Part shown: positions 57,527-64,000 of the stretch, in pieces
How the letters are laid out: the number at the start of each line of letters is the position of its first letter
How positions within the stretch are numbered: position 1 is the first letter of the stretch
Assembly (NCBI RefSeq): GCF_014084105.1
Contig: NZ_CP048289.1
Span: 1,187,922-1,251,921, forward strand
Source of the DNA: Streptacidiphilus sp. P02-A3a
GTDB lineage: Bacteria > Actinomycetota > Actinomycetes > Streptomycetales > Streptomycetaceae
Reading direction: 5' to 3'
Length of the DNA: 64,000 nt
Made by a program: the position numbers and the translations under genes
The notes under the pieces: generated by a model
Database searches by the model: none
Told to the model about the DNA's origin: nothing
The model's input: the letters and a program-made list of their open reading frames with translations, nothing else

Positions 57527-59518
57527 ATGAGCACCGCCACCGTGCCGGAGGCTTCCGCGCGCAACAACCGGTCCCGGGGCCGCCGTCGGGCCGAAGCCGA
57601 GCCGCGCTGGGTGCCACCGCTGCTGGCGCTGGTCGCGGCGCTCGCGGCGTACCTGTACGGCTGGCGGCTGAACCAGGCGCTGCTGCACCCCTACTACACG
57701 GCCGCCGTCCGCAGCATGGCCTCCAGCTGGCACGCCTTCCTCTACGGCGGGCTCGACCCCAGCGGCTCGATCACGGTCGACAAGCTCCCGGGCGCGCTGT
57801 GGCTCCAGGCCCTGTCGGTGCGCGCCTTCGGCCTGCACAACTGGGCGGTGGCGCTGCCGCAGGGCATCGAGGGCGTACTCACGGTGCTGGTGCTGTACCG
57901 GATCGTCAAGGCCTGGGCCGGCCCGGTGGCGGGGCTGCTGGCCGCACTGCTGCTCACGCTCACCCCGATCACCGCCGCGCTGGACCGCGGGAACATCTCC
58001 GACTCGCTGCTGACGCTGCTGCTGGTGCTGGCCGCCGGCGCCGCCATGAAGGCGGTGCGCGACGGGAAGCTGTGGCACCTGCTCAGCTGCGGGGTGTGGG
58101 TCGGGCTGGCGTTCCAGGCGAAGATGCTCCAGGCCTGGCTGGTGCTGCCGGTGTTCGCCCTGGTCTACGTGGTGTGCGCGCCCGGCGGATGGCTGCGGCG
58201 GATCGGGTACGCCTGCGCGGGCGGGGCGGTGGCGCTGGCGGTGTCCTGCTCCTGGATGCTCTGGGTGCTGTACACCCCGGCCGCCGACCGCCCCTACCTG
58301 GACGGCACCACCGGCAACAACCCGTTCGCCCTGGTCTTCGGCTACAACGGGCTGAGCCGGTTCGGCGGCGGCAGCGGCGCGGGCCTCGGCAGCGTCGCCG
58401 GTACCAGCGCCAGCCGCCCCAGCGGCGGGGCCAGTTGGGACGTGCTGTTCAACACCACGGTCGGCCCGCAGATCAGTTGGTTCCTGCCGCTGGCGGTGCT
58501 CTCGCTGGCCGTCGGCCTGGCCTGGGGCCGCCGGGCCGGGCGGACCGACCAGCTCCGGGCCGGGTACCTGCTCTGGGGCGGCTGGCTGCTGCTGCACGAC
58601 CTGGCCTTCTCCGCCTCCTCCGGGATCCACGGCTACTACACGGTGGTGCTCGCGCCCGCCGTGGCCGCCCTGGCCGGGGCCGGGATCACCACCCTGTGGC
58701 GGGTCTACGGCCGGCCCGGGGAGCGTCCGGCGAGCGGCCGCTGGTACCTGCTCATCGGCGGGCTGCTGTTCAGCGCGGTCTGGGCGGTGGTGCTCGACTC
58801 CCGGTACCCGCACTTCCACCCGTGGGTGGTGCCGGTGCTCGGCCTGCTGGCGCTGGTCTCCGCGAGCCTGCTGGCGCTGCGGGACCGGCGCGGGGTGCCG
58901 ATCGGACTGGCGGCCGGACTGGCCGCGCTGCTGCTGGCGCCCGCGGTCTGGTCGCTCTCGGCGCTGAACCCGCTGTACGCGGGCAGCGGGACCGCGCCGC
59001 TGGCCGGACCGGTCGGCGCCAACGCGGTCGCCGCGGCCGGCGGCAGCAGCCCGGCGGCGGAGGTCGGCTTCGGCCCGGCGGCCGGGCGCGCGGGCAAGCT
59101 GCTGACCTACCTGGAGGCGCACCGGGGCGGGGCGGAGTACCTGGTGGCGACGCAGGCCGCGCTGCCCGCCGAGCCGCTGCTGCGGGCGGTGTCCGCGCCG
59201 GTGCTGGTGATGGGCGGCTTCACCGGGAACACCCCGTTCCCGACCTCGGCCGCGCTGGCGGCGCTGGTCCACGGCGGGAAGCTCCGCTACGCGGTGCTGA
59301 CCAGTGAGCGGGCCAACTCGGCCGACGCGGCCTGGGTCAAGACCAACTGCACCCGGGTGCTGCCGGCCCAGTACGGGCAGAAGACGGACCGGGACATGAC
59401 GCTGTACGACTGCTCGCCGTCGGCGGCCCCGGTGGCGGCCCCGGTCAAGAGCCCGGCCCCGGGCACCGCGAAGAAGGGCACCGCGAAGAAGGCGAAGCGG
59501 ACGACCAGCGGGCACTGA
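57527..59518 (+). CDS. GT39-like membrane glycosyltransferase
   Basis: 663 residues, about 12 membrane helices. The first extracytoplasmic loop has LDPSGSITVDKLPGALWLQA, the acidic catalytic loop seen in PMT/ArnT-like enzymes of GT39/GT83, and ALDRGNISDSLLTLLL follows in the third helix region. These enzymes move a sugar from a lipid-phosphate donor to an acceptor at the outer face. The C-terminus is a soluble domain and a Lys/Ala tail (GTAKKGTAKKAKR). ATG 57527 has AAGAGG upstream. It is divergent from the pgs operon; a role in modifying the same surface is inference. Confidence 0.88.
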   Translation: MSTATVPEASARNNRSRGRRRAEAEPRWVPPLLALVAALAAYLYGWRLNQALLHPYYTAAVRSMASSWHAFLYGGLDPSGSITVDKLPGALWLQALSVRAFGLHNWAVALPQGIEGVLTVLVLYRIVKAWAGPVAGLLAALLLTLTPITAALDRGNISDSLLTLLLVLAAGAAMKAVRDGKLWHLLSCGVWVGLAFQAKMLQAWLVLPVFALVYVVCAPGGWLRRIGYACAGGAVALAVSCSWMLWVLYTPAADRPYLDGTTGNNPFALVFGYNGLSRFGGGSGAGLGSVAGTSASRPSGGASWDVLFNTTVGPQISWFLPLAVLSLAVGLAWGRRAGRTDQLRAGYLLWGGWLLLHDLAFSASSGIHGYYTVVLAPAVAALAGAGITTLWRVYGRPGERPASGRWYLLIGGLLFSAVWAVVLDSRYPHFHPWVVPVLGLLALVSASLLALRDRRGVPIGLAAGLAALLLAPAVWSLSALNPLYAGSGTAPLAGPVGANAVAAAGGSSPAAEVGFGPAAGRAGKLLTYLEAHRGGAEYLVATQAALPAEPLLRAVSAPVLVMGGFTGNTPFPTSAALAALVHGGKLRYAVLTSERANSADAAWVKTNCTRVLPAQYGQKTDRDMTLYDCSPSAAPVAAPVKSPAPGTAKKGTAKKAKRTTSGH

Positions 59519-59520
59519 GC

Positions 59521-59958
59521 TCAGCAGGGGCGCTTGCGCAGGTCCATCACGTAGTCGTGGGGGGCGCCCGCCGACTCGGCGGCGTCCGCGATGATGCCGA
59601 GGTAGCGGGCCGAGGGCAGGCCGCCCTCGTAGTCGTTGAGCACGTAGGTCCAGGCGGTGAGGTCGCCCTCCAGGGTGTGCGCCCGCACCCGGACCTTGCG
59701 GTACAGGCCGAGCGGCAGGCCCTCCCAGCGGTCGAGACCGGCCTCGTCGCCGGGGGCGATGTCGTAGAGGCCGACGAAGACCTGCTCCTTCTCGTCCTCC
59801 ACCACCGTGGCGAGCGAGCCCTCCCAGCCGAACTGCTCACCGCCGAAGGTCAGCCGCCAGCCGTCGAGCCAGCCGGTGCAGCGCAGGGGGGAGTGCGGGG
59901 CGCGGCGGCTCATCTGCCGCGCGTCGAGGTTGCTGGCGTAGGCGGCATAGAGGGACAT
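59521..59958 (-). CDS. Gamma-glutamylcyclotransferase-like protein
   Basis: 145 residues. YAAYASNLDARQMSRRAP is the GGCT/AIG2 substrate loop (usually YGSN). The glutamate in GLDRWEGLPLGLY and the C-terminal YLGIIADAAE segment agree with the family. GGCTs release 5-oxoproline from gamma-glutamyl amines. Its place beside a poly-gamma-glutamate locus is suggestive, but the gene is also common elsewhere. ATG 59958. The stop is two bases from that of the glycosyltransferase gene. Confidence 0.85.
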   Translation of the reverse strand: MSLYAAYASNLDARQMSRRAPHSPLRCTGWLDGWRLTFGGEQFGWEGSLATVVEDEKEQVFVGLYDIAPGDEAGLDRWEGLPLGLYRKVRVRAHTLEGDLTAWTYVLNDYEGGLPSARYLGIIADAAESAGAPHDYVMDLRKRPC

Positions 59959-60041
59959 GGGGCCCAGCCTACGTGAGCACCCGGTCCGCGGGCCGGGCCC
60001 ATGGTGTCGCACACCCTCGCGAGTGCGGGACAATGGCTCAT

Positions 60042-61472
60042 GTGACTAGCATCGTGATCATTGGTGGCGGACCCGGCGGATACGAGGCGGCGCTCGTCGC
60101 CGCCCAGCTCGGCGCGGAGGTGACCGTCGTCGACCGCGACGGGCTCGGCGGTGCCGCGGTGCTGACCGACTGCGTCCCCTCCAAGACGCTGATCGCCACG
60201 GCCGAGGTGATGACCAGTTTCGACAGCTCCTACGAGGAGCTGGGGATCAGGGTCGCGGCCGACCCCACCAGCACCCGGGTCGTCGGCGTCGACCTGGGCA
60301 AGGTCAACCGACGGGTGAAGCGGCTCGCGGTCGCCCAGTCACACGACATCACCCAGTCGGTCACCCGGGCCGGGGTCACCCTGCTGCGCGGCTTCGGACG
60401 GCTGGAGGGCGGCCAGGAGGCGGACGGCTCGCGCGCCGTCGTGGTCGACCTGGCCGAGGGCGGGACGACCACGCTGCGCGCCGACGCGGTGCTGATCGCC
60501 ACCGGCAACCGCCCCCGGGTGATGCCCGAGGCGCTGCCGGACGGCGAGCGGATCCTCACCTGGACCCAGGTCTACGACCTCGACGAGCTGCCGGAAGAGC
60601 TGATCGTGGTGGGTTCCGGCGTCACCGGCGCCGAGTTCGCCGGTGCCTACCAGGCGCTGGGCTCCAAGGTCACCCTGGTCTCCAGCCGCGACCGGGTACT
60701 GCCGGGCGAGGACCCGGACGCCGCCACCGTGCTGGAGGACGTCTTCCGGCGGCGCGGCATGAACGTGCTGTCGAAGCTGCGCGCGGCCGCGGCCAAGCGG
60801 GTCGGCGACAAGGTCGAGGTGACCCTGTCCGACGGCCGGGTGATCACCGGCACGCACTGCCTGATGGCGGTCGGCTCGATCCCCAACACCGCCGGGATGG
60901 GCCTGGAGGAGGTCGGGGTCAAGCTCACCGAGGGCGGCCAGGTGAAGGTCGACCGGGTGTCCCGGACCTCGGCCCCCGGCGTCTACGCGGCCGGTGACTG
61001 CACCGGCGTGCTGGCGCTGGCGTCGGTCGCCGCGATGCAGGGGCGGATCGCGATGTACCACGCGCTGGGCGACGCGGTGCAGCCGCTGAACCTGCGCACG
61101 GTCGCCGCCAACGTCTTCACCGACCCGGAGATCGCCACGGTCGGCTACAGCGCCGCCGACGTCGAGTGCGGGAAGATGGACGCGGTCAGCGTGAAGCTCC
61201 CGCTGCGCGGCAACCCGCGGGCCAAGATGCAGGGCATCAGGGACGGCTTCGTGAAGCTGTTCTGCCGCCCCGGCACCGGGATCGTGGTCGGCGGGGTGGT
61301 GGTCGCGCCGCGCGCGAGCGAGCTGATCCACCCGATCTCGCTGGCGGTGGAGCTCAACCTGACGGTCGAGCAGGTCGCCTCGGCGTTCACGGTCTACCCC
61401 TCGGTCTCCGGCTCCATCGCCGAGGCCGCGCGGCAGCTGCACATCCGCAAGCGGGCCGCAGAGGAGTCCTGA
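60042..61472 (+). CDS. lpdA: NAD(P)H-quinone/dihydrolipoamide-type FAD dehydrogenase
   Basis: 476 residues. FAD site VIIGGGPGGYEAAL, NAD site IVVGSGVTGAEFAG and the second FAD site VYAAGDCTGV are intact, as is the dimerisation domain (ANVFTDPEIATVGY). In place of the redox CxxxxC there is GGAAVLTDCVPSKT with a single cysteine, so lipoamide reduction is unlikely. The actinobacterial relatives (LpdA of M. tuberculosis) reduce quinones. GTG 60042 gives VTSIVIIGG; ATG 60033 is an alternative three codons earlier. Confidence 0.9.
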   Translation: MTSIVIIGGGPGGYEAALVAAQLGAEVTVVDRDGLGGAAVLTDCVPSKTLIATAEVMTSFDSSYEELGIRVAADPTSTRVVGVDLGKVNRRVKRLAVAQSHDITQSVTRAGVTLLRGFGRLEGGQEADGSRAVVVDLAEGGTTTLRADAVLIATGNRPRVMPEALPDGERILTWTQVYDLDELPEELIVVGSGVTGAEFAGAYQALGSKVTLVSSRDRVLPGEDPDAATVLEDVFRRRGMNVLSKLRAAAAKRVGDKVEVTLSDGRVITGTHCLMAVGSIPNTAGMGLEEVGVKLTEGGQVKVDRVSRTSAPGVYAAGDCTGVLALASVAAMQGRIAMYHALGDAVQPLNLRTVAANVFTDPEIATVGYSAADVECGKMDAVSVKLPLRGNPRAKMQGIRDGFVKLFCRPGTGIVVGGVVVAPRASELIHPISLAVELNLTVEQVASAFTVYPSVSGSIAEAARQLHIRKRAAEES

Positions 61473-61638
61473 CCAGGCAGCGGCGGGCCGAAGGACGCCG
61501 CGCTCACCCGTACGGGGGAGCGCGGGTGGGTACCGACGGCGCGGATTGTAGCGGAGTGCGCCGTTGGCTGGCGGACAACTTCGACTACTAGGCGCAAACG
61601 CCTGAAAGCAGACGGTCATGCACGTTACCGTCTGTTTC

Positions 61639-62571
61639 GTGTTCGCAGCAGAACGTCGCCAGTTGATCCTCGAAATGGTGCGCGCCAACGGAGCGGTTTC
61701 GCTCCGGGAGCTCGCCCGAGTCGTCCAGACCTCCGAAGTGACCGTCCGTCGTGACGTGCGCGCCTTGGAGGCCGAGGGCCTGCTCGACCGTCGGCACGGG
61801 GGCGCGGTGCTCCCCGGCGGTCTCTCCCGAGAGCCCGGATACCCGCAGAAGACCCATCTCGCCGCCGCCGAGAAGAGCGCGATCGCCGACCTGGCCGCGT
61901 CGATGGTCGCCGAGGGCGACGCCATCGTCGTCGGGGCGGGCACGACCACGCAGGAGCTCGCCAGACGCCTGGCCCGGGTGCCGGGCCTCACCGTGGTCAC
62001 CAACTCGCTGTTGGTGGCACAGGTACTGGCGCACGCCAACCGGGTGGAGGTGGTGATGACCGGGGGCACCCTGCGCGGCTCCAACTACGCCCTGGTGGGC
62101 AGCGGGGCCGAGCAGTCGCTCCAGGGCCTGCGGGTGTCCCGGGCCTTCGTCTCCGGCAGTGGGCTCACCGCCGAGCGCGGCCTGTCCACCACCAACATGC
62201 TCTCGGCGAGCGTGGACCGGGCCCTGGTGGCCGCCGCCGCCGAGGTGGTGGTGCTGGCGGACCACGGCAAGCTCGGCAGCGACACCATGTTCCAGACGGT
62301 CGCCACCGAGGGCATCGCCTACCTGGTCACCGACGAGACCGCGACCGCCACCGAGCCCGGCGTCCGCGAGCTGGACGCGCTGGCCGACCGGGGCGTGCAG
62401 GTCTGCGTCGCCCCGGCCGCGCAGAGCGGCGCCGGGGCGCTCCCGCTGGTGGTGATGCCGTCGGTGCCCGGTGCGCCGGTCGGCGGGGCCGGGCTGCGCG
62501 GGCCGTTCCCGGCCCAGCGGCGCTCCCCGGCGCCCGCCCCGGCACTGCGCGGGCGGGCCGGTACCGCCTGA
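61639..62571 (+). CDS. DeoR family transcriptional regulator
   Basis: 310 residues. N-terminal winged helix (SLRELARVVQTSEVTVRRDV) with the DeoR signature RRHGGAV, then a sugar-phosphate-sensing isomerase-like domain (VGAGTTTQELARRL, VMTGGTLRGSNYAL, LADHGKLG). The last about 50 residues are a Pro/Arg-rich tail. GTG 61639 gives VFAAERRQLIL, which fits the family start; ATG 61618 would add seven residues. Target and effector are unknown; no sugar gene lies close by. Confidence 0.9.
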   Translation: MFAAERRQLILEMVRANGAVSLRELARVVQTSEVTVRRDVRALEAEGLLDRRHGGAVLPGGLSREPGYPQKTHLAAAEKSAIADLAASMVAEGDAIVVGAGTTTQELARRLARVPGLTVVTNSLLVAQVLAHANRVEVVMTGGTLRGSNYALVGSGAEQSLQGLRVSRAFVSGSGLTAERGLSTTNMLSASVDRALVAAAAEVVVLADHGKLGSDTMFQTVATEGIAYLVTDETATATEPGVRELDALADRGVQVCVAPAAQSGAGALPLVVMPSVPGAPVGGAGLRGPFPAQRRSPAPAPALRGRAGTA

Positions 62572-62574
62572 CGG

Positions 62575-62627
62575 CCGGGACCGGCCGCCCCTGACGCCTG
62601 GACGGCGGGAGGGGCGGCCGGTCCCGG
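62575..62627. terminator. Bidirectional hairpin between deoR-like gene and carboxylase
   Basis: A perfect 18-bp stem (62575-62592 with 62610-62627) and 17-base loop between convergent genes. Confidence 0.8.
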
Positions 62628-62657
62628 GGACGGCGCCGCTGCTTCGGTGCGGTCGGG

Positions 62658-64000
62658 TCAGTCCTTGATCTCGCAGATCACCGCGCCGCTGGTGACCGTG
62701 GCGCCGATCGCCGCGGTCAGACCGACGACGGTGCCCGCCTTGTGCGCGTTGAGCGGCTGCTCCATCTTCATCGCCTCCAGGACGACGACGAGTTCGCCCT
62801 CGGCGACCGTCTGCCCCTCCTCGACCGCGACCTTGACGATGGTGCCCTGCATCGGCGAGGCCAGGGTGTCGCCCGAGGCCGCCGAGCCGGACTTGCCGGT
62901 CACCGCGCGGCGCTTGGACTTGGCGGCGGCGGGCCGGGCCGCGGCCGCCGCGCCCAGACCGGACGGCAGCGACACCTCGATCCGCTTGCCGCCGACCTCG
63001 ACCACCACGGTCTCCCGGGCGTCGGGCTCCTCGCCCTCCGCACCGCTGGGGGTGAACGGGGGGATGGTGTTGTCGAAGTCGGTCTCGATCCAGCGGGTGT
63101 AGATCGTGAACGGCTCGTCGCTGCCCCCCAGCTCGGGGGCGAACGCCGGGTCGACGACCACCGCGCGGTGGAACGGGATGGCCGTGGCCATGCCCTCCAC
63201 CTGGAACTCGGCCAGCGCGCGGGCGGCCCGCTGGAGCGCCTGCTTGCGGGTGGCACCGGTGATGACCAGCTTGGCCAGCAGCGAGTCCCAGGCCGGGCCG
63301 ATGACCGAGCCCGCCTCGACACCCGAGTCGAGCCGGACGCCGGGGCCGGTCGGCGCCGCGAAGGCGGTCACCGTGCCCGGCGCGGGCAGGAAGCCCCGGC
63401 CCGGGTCCTCGCCGTTGATCCGGAACTCGAACGAGTGGCCGCGCAGCTCCGGGTCGTCGTAACCCAGGGCCTCGCCGTCGGCGATCCGGAACTGCTCCCG
63501 GACCAGGTCGATGCCGGTGACCTCCTCGGTGACCGGGTGTTCCACCTGGAGCCGGGTGTTGACCTCCAGGAAGGAGATGGTGCCGTCGACGGCCACCAGG
63601 AACTCGCAGGTACCGGCGCCGACATAGCCGGCCTCGCGCAGGATGGCCTTGGAGGCGGCGTACAGCTCGGCGTTCTGCGCCTCGCTGAGGAAGGGCGCGG
63701 GGGCCTCCTCGACCAGCTTCTGGTGGCGGCGCTGGAGCGAGCAGTCACGGGTGGAGACGACCACGACGTTGCCGTGGGTGTCGGCCAGGCACTGGGTCTC
63801 GACGTGCCGCGGCCGGTCCAGGTAGCGCTCGACGAAGCACTCGCCGCGACCGAAGGCGGCCACCGCCTCGCGGACCGCCGAGTCGTACAGCTCGGGGACC
63901 TCCTCCAGCGTGCGGGCGACCTTGAGGCCGCGTCCGCCGCCGCCGAAGGCCGCCTTGATGGCGATCGGCAGGCCGTGCTCGCGGGCGAAGGCGACCACCT
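62658..64000 (-). CDS. Acyl-CoA carboxylase biotin carboxylase/BCCP subunit (5' end outside window)
   Basis: At least 447 residues; the N-terminus is beyond base 64000. Biotin-carboxylase residues are visible in [12 protein letters not shown] (ATP loop), the [16 protein letters not shown] metal/catalytic block and the [13 protein letters not shown] segment. A linker rich in Ala/Lys (about the last 110-75 residues) leads to a BCCP domain whose biotin lysine is in [11 protein letters not shown]. This is the alpha subunit of actinobacterial acetyl/propionyl-CoA carboxylases, making malonyl- or methylmalonyl-CoA with a separate beta subunit. Confidence 0.95.
   Translation of the reverse strand, partial: VVAFAREHGLPIAIKAAFGGGGRGLKVARTLEEVPELYDSAVREAVAAFGRGECFVERYLDRPRHVETQCLADTHGNVVVVSTRDCSLQRRHQKLVEEAPAPFLSEAQNAELYAASKAILREAGYVGAGTCEFLVAVDGTISFLEVNTRLQVEHPVTEEVTGIDLVREQFRIADGEALGYDDPELRGHSFEFRINGEDPGRGFLPAPGTVTAFAAPTGPGVRLDSGVEAGSVIGPAWDSLLAKLVITGATRKQALQRAARALAEFQVEGMATAIPFHRAVVVDPAFAPELGGSDEPFTIYTRWIETDFDNTIPPFTPSGAEGEEPDARETVVVEVGGKRIEVSLPSGLGAAAAARPAAAKSKRRAVTGKSGSAASGDTLASPMQGTIVKVAVEEGQTVAEGELVVVLEAMKMEQPLNAHKAGTVVGLTAAIGATVTSGAVICEIKD

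Noticed and set aside
60042..61472. Dihydrolipoamide dehydrogenase
   Set aside because: The redox disulfide CxxxxC is not present (only one cysteine in TDCVPSKT), so a quinone reductase-like role is preferred.

Overview
The window is about 73% G+C, with strong third-position G/C in nearly every reading frame. It carries Streptomyces-type signatures: WhiB7/WblC, the mycothiol-linked SigR-RsrA pair, mycoredoxin, UvrD2 with an HRDC domain, RsgA beside AroA, and initiator tRNAs with a C1:U72 mismatch and no encoded CCA. It is a chromosomal piece of a Streptomycetaceae actinomycete (Streptomyces, Kitasatospora or Streptacidiphilus; genus not resolvable from the sequence). Both ends cut a gene: an M20 peptidase on the left and a biotin-carboxylase/BCCP acyl-CoA carboxylase subunit on the right.

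Layout. 1-31.7 kb is conserved chromosomal backbone: M20 peptidase, nudC, a GntR regulator, mycoredoxin, uvrD2, wblC with a long attenuator leader, an AarF-like kinase, a ThiF-like protein, a YgjP-like metallopeptidase, NUDIX, a DUF2342 protein, moaE, a Lon-like PDZ protease, two initiator tRNAs, a large TPR protein, a Fur-family regulator, dedA, hisN, marR, an SMR transporter, rsgA-aroA-M50, an SRAP protein, sigR-rsrA, peptide deformylase and a VKOR homologue. 31.7-43.1 kb looks accessory: two NUDIX remnants, a phosphotransferase-like gene, a secreted protein, a three-gene operon in which an S74 chaperone domain is divided over two reading frames and followed by a 2OG-Fe(II) oxygenase, a 2,226-residue secreted RHS/YD-repeat protein with a glycine-zipper-like tip, and a small three-TM membrane protein. 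43.1-51.7 kb returns to backbone: class Ia ribonucleotide reductase under a cobalamin riboswitch, a GNAT, a sortase substrate, a tyrosine phosphatase, phosphohexomutase and purine nucleoside phosphorylase. 51.8-60 kb holds a poly-gamma-glutamate-type locus (tandem Cache-HAMP membrane protein, PgsB, PgsC, NlpC/P60 enzyme), a divergent GT39-like glycosyltransferase and a gamma-glutamylcyclotransferase. 60-64 kb holds a flavoprotein dehydrogenase, a DeoR regulator and the carboxylase.

How they work together. Two stress circuits are visible. SigR-RsrA has a perfect GGAAT-N18-GTT promoter before its longer start, and the same promoter lies before mycoredoxin, a redox target of the regulon. WblC has an upstream ORF whose last codons can pair with a terminator stem, as expected for translation-coupled attenuation, plus an A/T tract abutting the -35. 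Ribonucleotide reductase is set up for control by both vitamin B12 (riboswitch) and NrdR (two box-like sites).

The most promising unexplained systems are the RHS protein with its possible membrane immunity partner, the split S74 / oxygenase operon, and the pgsB-pgsC locus that has no pgsA but carries an 805-residue double Cache-HAMP protein.
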